A stretch of 26,803 nt of DNA, taken from positions 1-26,803 of IMG/VR virus record IMGVR_UViG_3300017762_000063; one strand, written 5' to 3'. Position numbers and translations under genes: made by a program. Each line of letters opens with the position of its first letter. The stretch's first letter is position 1. This document shows positions 1 through 6,730 of the stretch, one piece after another. The stretch comes from a virus. The notes beneath the pieces were generated by a model. The model was given only the letters and a program-made list of their open reading frames with translations. It was not told the origin of the DNA and searched no databases.

Positions 1-309
1 CTTTGACGTTGTACAGAGGTACACTGCCCGATCCATATCAGCCTTGCGAATGTAAACTTCAAAGTCTTTACGTTCTTCGTGGTCTACCTTCATTATGCGG
101 TTTGGTGACGAGAATTTTATGTTTCCCCAAGCCTCATCAAATACCTCGACCTGGTAATACTTCACATCACTGCGAGCATTAAACAAAGACATATCGGCGC
201 GAACTACGCCAGCAACGTGAGAGGGTCGAACCTCTGGATATGCAGGTGTCATATCATGTGCCGCCACTGGCGCAGCAAGACAGAGAGATATGCAGGCTCT
301 AATTAGCAA
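1..309 (-). CDS. Exported pilus-chaperone-like protein, 3' end cut by window
   Basis: I read an open frame of 103 codons running off the left edge. It starts with a basic-hydrophobic signal peptide (LLIRACISLCLAAPVAAHD), so the product should be periplasmic or outer-membrane. The mature part contains V-x-A-D-M-S-L-F-N-A-R, then Y-Y-Q-V-E-V-F-D, then P-N-R-I-M-K-V, then F-E-V-Y-I-R and Y-L-C. This alternation of beta strands resembles the first Ig-like domain of chaperone-usher pilus chaperones (FimC/PapD type), although the family's conserved Arg/Lys subunit anchor cannot be placed with certainty. No ATG is available. TTG at 309 overlaps the end of the pilin-like gene upstream, and another TTG lies 15 bases further up; neither has a good ribosome binding site, which suggests coupling to the upstream gene. 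The frame and signal peptide are clear. The chaperone assignment is an inference from strand pattern and neighbours. Confidence 0.5.
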   Translation of the reverse strand, partial: MLIRACISLCLAAPVAAHDMTPAYPEVRPSHVAGVVRADMSLFNARSDVKYYQVEVFDEAWGNIKFSSPNRIMKVDHEERKDFEVYIRKADMDRAVYLCTTSK

Positions 310-790
310 TGCATTCTGCCACAACAAGGGCGGTGTATGTGCCGCCGGGGAATGGTTTGCTGACGCCATACACCGCTTCGCTTTCAGTCTTAAACCAAGT
401 TGATCCCGCAAGAGTTAGACTGAAGTTTGTGGTGCTGCCCACAACTGTTTTTGCTGATTCGTAAGCTGACATGCCCGAAACAGAGGTTTGGTGGACTGAG
501 GTTGATCCGGTCCAAGTCACAGTGTCATTAAGTGTGGGTGACGAGCTAAACGAGGTAGGGTGTGTAATCTTTGCGGTGTAATAGTCGGCCAACGCCACAT
601 CATAGCGAACAACAGGCACAACGCCTGCACTAGCAGCGGCGGTGGTCAGCTTGTCCGCCGTAGGGTTGCCGTACACACCGACAGTATCCGTTGTGATAAC
701 GCAGCGAGCCTCAACCGTGCCGTTGATGTTCACGTTGTTTGCAAGTGCCGGAATCGCTGCACAAGACAGAACAAGGGTCAAATATTTCAT
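299..790 (-). CDS. Exported pilin-like protein (spore coat U-like subunit)
   Basis: This 163-aa protein has a signal peptide (MKYLTLVLSCAAIPALA) with probable cleavage after ALA. The mature N-terminus, N-V-N-I-N-G-T-V-E-A-R-C-V-I, followed by V-G-V-Y-G, matches the start of spore-coat-U/archaic pilin subunits (strand, Cys, then FG-like turn). A second Cys lies near the C-terminus (VVAECIAN) and could pair with the first. The C-terminal G-G-T-Y-T-A-L-V-V is also typical of such subunits. The middle is rich in Ser/Thr, as in beta-sandwich surface proteins. I chose the ATG at 790 because GGAG sits six bases upstream and the preceding gene stops just before it; an ATG at 802 lies inside that gene. 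The chaperone-like gene follows immediately. It could instead be an unrelated Ig-like virion decoration protein. Confidence in the gene is high and in the family moderate. Confidence 0.55.
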   Translation of the reverse strand: MKYLTLVLSCAAIPALANNVNINGTVEARCVITTDTVGVYGNPTADKLTTAAASAGVVPVVRYDVALADYYTAKITHPTSFSSSPTLNDTVTWTGSTSVHQTSVSGMSAYESAKTVVGSTTNFSLTLAGSTWFKTESEAVYGVSKPFPGGTYTALVVAECIAN

Positions 791-791
791 G

Positions 792-1664
792 TCAATCTCC
801 ATACTGGCTTTGCACCATTTGCTCGTGAAGCAATTGTTGGGCCAAGTTGTTCCTCAGTGCCTTTTTGTTATCTGGCAAATCAACCTCTGTCAAAATATTG
901 ACATCCCCATAAGCTCCCCCTCCTATGCTTGTACTATAATACATGGCGATATTGGTTTGCAAATTGATCTGGTTTATTAGATCAGATTGACCTTGAGCTT
1001 GAGTAAGAGTCAGCGCATTAGCCGAGGCCATGAGGCCCATCTCCAGGCGTGTCTCCTCTTCCTCTTCATCCTCTTCCATAATTAGATTACCATCCGCATC
1101 ATATTTAAATTCGGTCTCGTCTTCTAAAATCTCGGCTACCGTTTCATCTTCCAGCGCATCATATACCTCAACCTCAATGACAGGCGGCGCAGGTTTGACG
1201 TAGTTTGGACAGTTTGGGTCTAGCTGCGGGTCGTAGCAGGGATCGAAGCGGTAACTGTAAATCACAACAGGGTCGATCACTTCGCCTGTACCTTCGACAT
1301 CAATTGAGCCATCGCCCCAAAGAGCCGCCGGGACGTAAGGCAAGGAAAACTGTTTGGTGATTGTGTTGCCGGGGACACCTGACCAATCATCCGTCTCGCT
1401 AAACGTGTAGCCCGTGCCATCGGCATTGCCGTTGCGAATATGCACCTTCATTGCATCGTCGGCGTTTTTAACCGTGCTGTATCTGTAGATGAGGCCGTTT
1501 ACGTCTAGGCCATCTTGTGAAGGAAGCACCGACCCCATGGACCAAGACAGACCGCTTGCAGCGGCATTGCCTGTGACCCCAAACACATAGGGATCAGAGT
1601 AGCAGCAGGAGGCCCAGAGCGCCGAGCACAGCGCCGATCCCAATAGTTTTGGAGTCTTGTGCAT
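792..1664 (-). CDS. Exported acidic phage protein of unknown function
   Basis: A 290-aa protein with an N-terminal hydrophobic signal (KLLGSALCSALWASCCYSDP). Beta-rich sequence follows, with W-S-M-G-S-V-L-P near residue 42, D-D-W-S-G-V-P-G near 92 and a Cys-rich turn C-Y-D-P-Q-L-D-P-N-C-P-N-Y. A Pro/Glu-rich section then leads into a very acidic run around residues 197-208 (M-E-E-D-E-E-E-E-E-T-R), and the helical end closes with A-Q-Q-L-L-H-E-Q-M-V. From memory this layout matches a family present in marine cyanophage and other marine phage genomes with no assigned function. The ATG at 1664 has AAGG eight bases upstream. The first 71 bases overlap the end of the previous gene in another frame, so the signal peptide is overprinted on that gene's C-terminal hydrophobic segment. 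Location is probably periplasm or outer membrane. I cannot assign a function. Confidence 0.75.
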   Translation of the reverse strand: MHKTPKLLGSALCSALWASCCYSDPYVFGVTGNAAASGLSWSMGSVLPSQDGLDVNGLIYRYSTVKNADDAMKVHIRNGNADGTGYTFSETDDWSGVPGNTITKQFSLPYVPAALWGDGSIDVEGTGEVIDPVVIYSYRFDPCYDPQLDPNCPNYVKPAPPVIEVEVYDALEDETVAEILEDETEFKYDADGNLIMEEDEEEEETRLEMGLMASANALTLTQAQGQSDLINQINLQTNIAMYYSTSIGGGAYGDVNILTEVDLPDNKKALRNNLAQQLLHEQMVQSQYGD

Positions 1665-2145
1665 CAATCAAACCTTCTATAGCCCCACGTTGCATTTCTG
1701 GCGCAGGGTCTTTGTTGGCTTCCATCTCCCAAGCGGTTTTAGCCGCATCGCCAATCAATCCATCCTTAGGGCATGGGGTTCCAGCGTTCATCATCGCGTC
1801 AAACACACGCTCATCTTGGCACATCACAGACACCGCCGCCACTTTCATGCCCATGTCGTACATGGTTTTGGCGTTCTTCAGTTTTTCGCAGTTCATGTCG
1901 CGCACAGTGCGGCCAGCAGAAATGCCTAGTATCTGTGTCTGGACTGCGCCAGCCACGCCAACAGTGCAAAGATCGCTGTTGCTCGCGCTAATTTGTGGGG
2001 AGATAGCAGAGGGCGGCGGCGAATTGACCGTTGTGTCCATTGTACCGCTGCTTGTGACCGTACTTTCGCTCTTCACTACGTCACTGTCTTGCGCAGTCGC
2101 GGCACTTCCTGCAAGCGCAATGGCTATAGCTAAAAGAAACCTCAT
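1594..2145 (-). CDS. Exported, C-terminally anchored phage protein of unknown function
   Basis: This 183-aa protein has a classic signal peptide (MRFLLAIAIALAGSAATAQ). A Ser/Thr/Pro-rich stretch follows (about residues 20-55), then a conserved-looking globular part with A-G-A-V-Q-T-Q-I-L-G-I, M-N-C-E-K-L-K, M-Y-D-M-G-M-K-V-A-A-V-S-V-M-C-Q-D and G-T-P-C-P-K-D-G. It has four Cys in the mature part. The last 16 residues are fully hydrophobic and end in G-L-L-L-L-L with no basic tail. From memory, proteins with this core occur in many marine phages without known function. The ATG overlaps the holin-like gene's stop (ATGA). With an exported N-terminus and a hydrophobic C-terminus just after a holin-like gene, a role at the envelope (lysis accessory, receptor or exclusion) is possible, but nothing in the sequence decides it. 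Confidence 0.75.
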   Translation of the reverse strand: MRFLLAIAIALAGSAATAQDSDVVKSESTVTSSGTMDTTVNSPPPSAISPQISASNSDLCTVGVAGAVQTQILGISAGRTVRDMNCEKLKNAKTMYDMGMKVAAVSVMCQDERVFDAMMNAGTPCPKDGLIGDAAKTAWEMEANKDPAPEMQRGAIEGLIDAQDSKTIGIGAVLGALGLLLLL

Positions 2146-2342
2146 CCCATCTTCGTCAGGACTGCAAGCAAGAGTGCAATGATAGAACCTGTGGTTGCAA
2201 TCATGATACCTTCCATGCGCTTAACGCGGCTGAACAGATCTTTGAATTGGATCTTAACTTCTGTCTTGATAGCGATAATTTCTTTCTCAAGGCTATCAAT
2301 GCGATCATGCGCAGATGCTATTGTACGTTTGTTCATTACCAT
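2142..2342 (-). CDS. Holin-like protein, coiled coil plus one membrane segment
   Basis: A 66-aa protein with the layout of XhlA/haemolysin-type phage holins. The N-terminal heptad-like amphipathic helix covers about residues 10-42 (A-H-D-R-I-D-S-L-E-K-E-I-I-A-I-K), with a basic patch S-R-V-K-R-M-E-G. One C-terminal transmembrane segment follows (M-I-A-T-T-G-S-I-I-A-L-L-L-A-V-L), ending in T-K-M-G. Proteins of this form accumulate in the inner membrane and help release endolysin. Two ATGs are available, two codons apart; GAG lies seven bases before the second (2336). It sits between tail-associated genes and the exported cassette, a normal place for a holin in phages of this type. No endolysin is seen beside it, so the lysis role rests on architecture alone. 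Confidence 0.6.
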   Translation of the reverse strand: MVMNKRTIASAHDRIDSLEKEIIAIKTEVKIQFKDLFSRVKRMEGIMIATTGSIIALLLAVLTKMG

Positions 2343-2345
2343 TCT

Positions 2346-2615
2346 CTACTCTGGCTTCGTGGGCCATGTGATGTCAATTGGAAAGCCAGACTGATCTGTG
2401 ATGTCACGGAGAGCCTGACGATATGCTGTCTGCTCTGCGGTCATCGTGCGGTCGGATGTAGCCCACCAGTCTGTTTCTGATATAAGTTGGTCTCTCATTC
2501 TTCGCATACTTTGGGCGTCAAAGCTGCTATCAGAAGTTTTAGCAAGAAACTCTTGTGTTTCGTCTTCTGTAAGACGAATTTTCTCTCCATCTACTATTTT
2601 ATAGTAAGTCATCAT
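2346..2615 (-). CDS. Tail-assembly-chaperone-like protein (Phage_tail_APC type)
   Basis: The 89-aa product ends with the pattern R-D-Q-L-I-S-E-T-D-W-W-A-T-S-D-R-T, then Y-R-Q-A-L-R-D-I-T and G-F-P-I-D-I-T-W-P-T-K-P. This is the hallmark of the small tail-fibre-associated family annotated as phage tail assembly chaperone (PF16778, named from memory): RD..L..tDW..lsD, YRqaLRDi, gfP..i.WP..P. The N-terminal third (Y-Y-K-I-V-D-G-E-K-I-R-L-T-E-D-E) looks like the usual small beta module. AAGGA lies before a pair of ATGs; either could be used. The position just after the fibre genes fits a helper of fibre or host-recognition protein assembly. The exact biochemical role of this family in podoviruses is unproven. 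Confidence 0.65.
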   Translation of the reverse strand: MMTYYKIVDGEKIRLTEDETQEFLAKTSDSSFDAQSMRRMRDQLISETDWWATSDRTMTAEQTAYRQALRDITDQSGFPIDITWPTKPE

Positions 2616-2624
2616 AAGTTCCTT

Positions 2625-3236
2625 TTATCCAATGTCATTTGCGCCATACAAAATAAAGTCTCCTTGGTTAATGGTGTTAGTGCTATTTCCATCAAACTTT
2701 ATTTTGTTAACCCTGTTAGTAAAAGACTCTAACCAATAGTGCGAAAACTCCTCACTGTTGGTCTGAATCTGGCTTATCGAAAGTGCGTTGTTCCAAGGCA
2801 CCTTCCAAGAGTTAAAGGCTGTCATTATAAAAGGCCCATTGCTGTCGTTCATTTTGAGATGAAAGTCAAAATAAGCATGAAGCTTACTGGTCGATTGATT
2901 GGTTGCGTCAGGCTTAAAGCTTTCGTACCACGTTATAGAACTTCTTGATGAACCATCTTGTCGATAATACTGTGTAGAATAAGAAGAGCCATTGTTTGTG
3001 GAAAGATAACACTGCCCAGTAACATAAGTGCCAGTAGCCCTATTAAAAAAGGGGTCTTTAACTATTAACCTATATACATCGTATCCAGTTGGCAAAGAAA
3101 TTTCAACCTGTGAAACCGAACTTGTTACGTTTGTTTCTGATATAAACTTCCAAAAACCACCTCCAGCACCACTCGCAATGTTTACAAGGTTTCTGCTGTC
3201 ATCAATAACGGTTGTGCCGTTCACCTTAATCGCCAT
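2625..3236 (-). CDS. Probable tail-fibre-associated / receptor-binding protein
   Basis: A 203-aa protein beginning M-A-I-K-V-N-G-T-T-V-I-D-D-S-R-N-L-V-N-I. That is a short trimerising or virion-attachment motif I know from many marine phage tail-fibre and tail-adhesin proteins. The remainder is beta-rich and Ser/Asn/Tyr-rich, with Trp and aromatic clusters (S-I-T-W-Y-E-S-F, S-W-K-V-P-W-N-N, S-H-Y-W-L-E-S-F) and a C-terminal G-D-F-I-L-Y-G-A typical of jelly-roll carbohydrate-binding ends. There is no signal peptide, so export would be as part of the virion. A GGAAGG motif lies about ten bases before the ATG. Its place between fibre genes and the assembly-chaperone-like gene supports a host-recognition role. 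No enzymatic motif is visible. Confidence 0.6.
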   Translation of the reverse strand: MAIKVNGTTVIDDSRNLVNIASGAGGGFWKFISETNVTSSVSQVEISLPTGYDVYRLIVKDPFFNRATGTYVTGQCYLSTNNGSSYSTQYYRQDGSSRSSITWYESFKPDATNQSTSKLHAYFDFHLKMNDSNGPFIMTAFNSWKVPWNNALSISQIQTNSEEFSHYWLESFTNRVNKIKFDGNSTNTINQGDFILYGANDIG

Positions 3237-3266
3237 CTTCGTGTCCTTCCACTATTAGCTTTTAGA

Positions 3267-3569
3267 TTACCAAGGAACCCCGGCAGTCGTAGTCGGGTTC
3301 AACTCAGCGTTGATCTTGTCTGCAATCGCCTGTTCGATGTCAGCGCGAACCACAGTGTTCCAGACCCAAGCAAGCACAGCGTCTTGCGTTAAGTCAGCAA
3401 ATGCAATGAAGTCAGAGGCAGATGCGTCAGGTGTCCATGAGGTTGTCCCGTATGAGGAAGCTGTGGCCTCTCCATCAACGCCCTCACAGCGCCAGTGCGA
3501 TACTGTCACGCCACCATCTGCGGTGTTGCGCTCAAGTTCTGCGATAGTCCATGTGTAAGTTACAGCCAT
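3267..3569 (-). CDS. Conserved small phage protein next to the tail fibre
   Basis: The 100-aa product starts A-V-T-Y-T-W-T-I-A-E-L-E-R-N and carries G-G-V-T-V-S-H-W-R-C-E-G-V-D-G. A long amphipathic helix follows (W-V-W-N-T-V-V-R-A-D-I-E-Q-A-I-A-D-K-I-N-A-E-L), and the protein ends in P-T-T-T-A-G-V-P-W. The Y-T-W-x-I start and P-W end match a family of about 100 aa found beside tail fibres in marine phages (DUF7936 by my recollection). AGGAG is placed seven bases before the ATG, and the gene begins two bases after the fibre gene ends. A structural or chaperone role for the fibre is plausible from position, but the function is unknown. Confidence 0.6.
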   Translation of the reverse strand: MAVTYTWTIAELERNTADGGVTVSHWRCEGVDGEATASSYGTTSWTPDASASDFIAFADLTQDAVLAWVWNTVVRADIEQAIADKINAELNPTTTAGVPW

Positions 3570-3571
3570 GT

Positions 3572-6500
3572 TTAGTCTCCTAGTTTAGCTTCTAATGCTT
3601 CAATGCGAAGCTGTTGTTCTTTGATTGCTTCGATAAGCACGGCCACCATGTTGCCATACTTGACCGACTTGATGCCTTCGTCATTGGTGCTGACTACATC
3701 TGGCAGTACAGCTTCTACTTCCTGAGCAATGACACCTATCTCTGATCCACCGTTCTCCAGCCAATCGAATGAGACACCACGCAGGGACGTAACGGCGTCC
3801 AGAGAGCCGCTGAGTGTCTCTACGTTGGTCTTGAGTGTGGCGTCTGAAGTGGTGTTGAAGTTGGCTGCGTTAGCTGTGCCAGACAGGTAGAGGTCTTTGA
3901 AGCGGTATGAGCCTGTTCCTAGATCAACTGCACTGTCAGAGTTTGCGCCACCACGTCTTGGCGTAATGCTTCCGCCAAAACTTAAACCTGACCTGTTTGA
4001 TGATGTTGCTTCAACGATAAGGTTAGTAGATGCGTTCCCAATACTTCCCACAACACTATCTTGCGCTGCGAACGAAACTATTTCTCCGTCATTTGTTCTG
4101 CGATTTAAAGAAAGCGGAGTATTGCCATCACGAACAAAGCTGCCTAGCCCACCAAAAATATTGCCACCAGCCGTGGTTGAAGATGTACTCGTCTTACCCA
4201 CCAGTAAGTTACCGCCAGACTGTGAATTTAATAGTAAAGTTGAGCCATCTAATTTTAATTCAGTAAAAGCATTAGCCGCATCATTTACCGCTTGAATGGC
4301 TGCATGTGTTTCTTGCTGTATACGGATATTATCATCAGTCGCACATCTTATATATAAAGGTGAACTGTTAGGGTTGCTTGTGGTTCTTATTGAAAGTCCC
4401 TCCGCACTACTGTCCCAGAAAAACTTTGGCGTGGTGCCTGTGTCCTCGTAGAAGCTGATGTCGCCGTTGGATAAGACAGTAAGTCTATCTGTGTTATTAC
4501 TACGAATGTCTAAGTCGTGAGCAGTTGTTGTTCCAATAACACCTGTATTATTCCCAGATTTAAGTACAGTGGTTGTTGTGTTTGTAGTGTCTGTTACTTC
4601 AATTGTAGGGGCATCAGCATTTGATAGTGTCAGCCCATCACTGGTCAAAGTCCCATTGATGTCACACCCGCTACTGGTGGTGGCGAGTTTGGGGCTATTG
4701 CTATAAAATAGTGTCGCTACACCTGCAACAGACTCAAATGAAGTTGCATTACCTGCTGCGTTTAAAACATAGAAATTATCCGCTTGGAGCTTTAAGTTTC
4801 CAGTCCCGCTTTCGGTTATACGACTATTATCCCCATCATGGTAAATCTGCAAATCAGACCCAGCACCAAAGATGGCTTTGTCGTTGTCGCCGAAGGACAG
4901 ATTACCCGTCATGCTATCGCCAGTGACCGCAACAAAGTCTGTGGCTGCGGCGGTGGCTGCTGTGCCAAGTCCGAGGTTTGTGCGGCCAGCAGAAGCAGAG
5001 GCCAAATCAGACAGGTTGTTAGCAACAAGCAAAGCGCCTGAGAGAGAAGCGTAAGCAGCAACCCACTGGCTTCCCTCATAGACCTTCATTACATCGTCTG
5101 TGGTATTAAAGTAAAGCGCCCCGGAAACCAATGCGTTACCGTCATTATCTACTGTAGGATCGGACGCCTTGGCACCCAAATACCTGTCATCAAAGTTATC
5201 CAGAGCAGCAAGCGCCGCATCCTTTGCGGCTTCAGATGCCGTGGCAGAGTTTGCGCTTGCAGTTGCGGATGTTGCCGCCTCTCCAGCTTTTGTCGTTGCA
5301 ACGCCAGCCTGCGTGGTGGCTGTGGACGAACTTGTCGATGCGCTAGATGCGCTTGCAGATGCAGAAGATGCACTAGCAGCGGCGTTGGTCTCAGCGGTTT
5401 CGGCATTAGTCTCTGCGGTTTCAGCATTGGTCTCCGCAGTTTCAGCAGCATTCTTACTGGCCAAAGCCGATGCAGCATTTGCGTTTGCATTCTGGATGTC
5501 AGTAATGTTGGTTGCGTTAGTATTGATCGACGTAATGTTTGTTGCGTTTGTATTTACATTGGCAATGTCTGTCGCAACAGTAGTTACATTTGCGCTTACT
5601 CCTGCAACGGTTGTTACGTCACTGCTAACACCCGCAACCGTATTTACGTTCGCCTGGATTCCGCTAACAGTATTAATCTTGGTCTGATCGGATGTTGTTG
5701 GTGTAGTGCGCAGCCAAGAAGTTGTGCCAAGGTCATACACCTTTGTTACATTATTTGTTGTGTCGAAATAAAGCGCGCCGTCAATTAAAGCATCACCATC
5801 GTTATCTAGCGTAGGGTCACTAGATTTAGATCCTAAATAACGATCATCAAAGTTATCGTATACAGTTTCAGCAGAAGACTGCGCGGCTTCCGCTGCTGCT
5901 TGCGCTGTTTCCGCATTAGCCTCGGCGGTTTCGGCGTTGGTCTCTGCGGTTTCTGCTGCTGCCTGCGCAGTTTCTGCCGCTGCCTTAGCGGCTTCCGATG
6001 CCGTCTGTGCAGTTTGAGATGCTGTTTCGCTTGCTGCCGCATTTGTGGCAGATGTCGCTGCCGATGCTGCATCAACAATTAAGTCATATTTTGCGCTGTT
6101 GGCATTGGTCGTGAGTGGCTGTGCGCCACTAGATGTGTGCGCAGTGTTTACAATAAAAATGTTGTTAGTGCTTGTATCTTTTACAATGTCCCGAACAACA
6201 TAGGCAGTTGCCGTGGCCCAATCACCTTGGAAAGTGCCAAGCTCTTGAGTAACAGCCAGATCACCAGAACCGTCAAACGAAAAGACCTTGTTTGCCCTAT
6301 CAGACGCAGAGATTACAAACTCAGAACCAGAAAGCACGTTTGTTCGAGAAGCCTTGATTGCTCGGCCTAGCTGTTCATCGTGTTGTTGCACCATAAACGT
6401 CAATTTGTCTAAGCTGTCTTCTAGTGATCCAGCAGGAAATGGATCGTTAGCAACTAAATCTAGACCTTGCTCTAAGTCCATTTCGCGCAAGATAACAACA

Positions 6501-6730
6501 GTAACGCCAGAGGCCGGCGCCGTGCCAAACACTACGTTGCCGCCGCTTGCAGACCCAACACCTGTAACAGTGTAATTGGTTGTAATTGTTTGCACGGTTT
6601 CTGTGCCGTTGCTAGCTCGAAGAATAACCGTTAGATCATCTTGGTCAAAAATTTTAAAGCTATAGGCAAAAGTTGTAAGGGTTCCGTTACCACTGTAGCT
6701 TACCCGGTTTGTGCTGTTTGATACCGTCAT
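3572..6730 (-). CDS. Tail fibre: T7 gp17-like N-terminus, S74 self-cleaving chaperone
   Basis: This 1052-aa fibre is modular. Residues 1-130 match the T7 gp17 N-terminal virion-attachment domain (Y-S-G-N-G-T-L-T-T-F-A-Y-S-F, then L-R-E-M-D-L-E-Q, then E-D-S-L-D-K-L). Alanine-rich coiled-coil segments follow at about 221-290 and 405-515, built of ETAETNA-type heptads. Each is followed by a copy of a module starting N-F-D-D-R-Y-L-G and containing G-A-L-Y-F. Between them are short N-V-N-T-V-A-G-V repeats. The C-terminal 95 residues form an intramolecular chaperone/endosialidase (peptidase S74) domain, with Ser962-Asp963 and Lys967 in S-D-A-T-L-K-T-N, then I-G-V-I-A-Q-E-V-E and K-Y-G-N-M-V-A-V-L-I-E-A-I-K. 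In this family the Ser/Lys pair releases the chaperone after trimer folding. The ATG overlaps the preceding stop (ATGA). The receptor-binding part probably lies at about 600-950. Confidence 0.92.
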   Translation of the reverse strand: MTVSNSTNRVSYSGNGTLTTFAYSFKIFDQDDLTVILRASNGTETVQTITTNYTVTGVGSASGGNVVFGTAPASGVTVVILREMDLEQGLDLVANDPFPAGSLEDSLDKLTFMVQQHDEQLGRAIKASRTNVLSGSEFVISASDRANKVFSFDGSGDLAVTQELGTFQGDWATATAYVVRDIVKDTSTNNIFIVNTAHTSSGAQPLTTNANSAKYDLIVDAASAATSATNAAASETASQTAQTASEAAKAAAETAQAAAETAETNAETAEANAETAQAAAEAAQSSAETVYDNFDDRYLGSKSSDPTLDNDGDALIDGALYFDTTNNVTKVYDLGTTSWLRTTPTTSDQTKINTVSGIQANVNTVAGVSSDVTTVAGVSANVTTVATDIANVNTNATNITSINTNATNITDIQNANANAASALASKNAAETAETNAETAETNAETAETNAAASASSASASASSASTSSSTATTQAGVATTKAGEAATSATASANSATASEAAKDAALAALDNFDDRYLGAKASDPTVDNDGNALVSGALYFNTTDDVMKVYEGSQWVAAYASLSGALLVANNLSDLASASAGRTNLGLGTAATAAATDFVAVTGDSMTGNLSFGDNDKAIFGAGSDLQIYHDGDNSRITESGTGNLKLQADNFYVLNAAGNATSFESVAGVATLFYSNSPKLATTSSGCDINGTLTSDGLTLSNADAPTIEVTDTTNTTTTVLKSGNNTGVIGTTTAHDLDIRSNNTDRLTVLSNGDISFYEDTGTTPKFFWDSSAEGLSIRTTSNPNSSPLYIRCATDDNIRIQQETHAAIQAVNDAANAFTELKLDGSTLLLNSQSGGNLLVGKTSTSSTTAGGNIFGGLGSFVRDGNTPLSLNRRTNDGEIVSFAAQDSVVGSIGNASTNLIVEATSSNRSGLSFGGSITPRRGGANSDSAVDLGTGSYRFKDLYLSGTANAANFNTTSDATLKTNVETLSGSLDAVTSLRGVSFDWLENGGSEIGVIAQEVEAVLPDVVSTNDEGIKSVKYGNMVAVLIEAIKEQQLRIEALEAKLGD
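5068..5201 (-). repeat. Second copy of the NFDDRYLG fibre module
   Basis: This stretch encodes N-F-D-D-R-Y-L-G-A-K-A-S-D-P-T-V-D-N-D-G followed by G-A-L-Y-F-N-T-T and K-V-Y-E-G-S-Q-W. It repeats the module encoded at about 5722-5857, with conserved residues at most positions but diverged bases. Each copy directly follows an Ala-rich coiled coil, so the unit duplicated is coiled coil plus module. This points to internal duplication or recombination in the fibre shaft. Confidence 0.7.
5382..5444 (-). repeat. Three tandem 21-bp units in the fibre coiled coil
   Basis: The units at 5382-5402, 5403-5423 and 5424-5444 share the form gc(a/g)tt(a/g)gtctc(a/t/c)gc(a/g)gtttc(a/g) and encode three copies of the heptad E-T-A-E-T-N-A on the minus strand. 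Looser copies occur again around 5900-6000 in the first coiled coil. Such in-frame repeats can expand or contract and so lengthen or shorten the fibre shaft. Confidence 0.8.

Noticed and set aside
1594-1645. GlyGly-CTERM-like sorting tail in the C-terminally anchored protein
   Set aside because: The hydrophobic end has no basic cluster after it and no Gly-Gly motif at the expected place.
1578-1664. Lipobox in the acidic exported protein (L-W-A-S-C)
   Set aside because: Trp stands at the -3 position where Leu/Val/Ile is needed, so lipid attachment is not supported.
5382-5444. Regular repeats that might suggest a CRISPR array
   Set aside because: The 21-bp units are tandem, have no spacers, and are in frame with the fibre heptads.
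5169-5687. 172-codon plus-strand frame rich in Ala/Val
   Set aside because: It mirrors the repetitive Ala-rich coiled coil of the fibre; long open antisense frames are expected from GCN-rich repeats.
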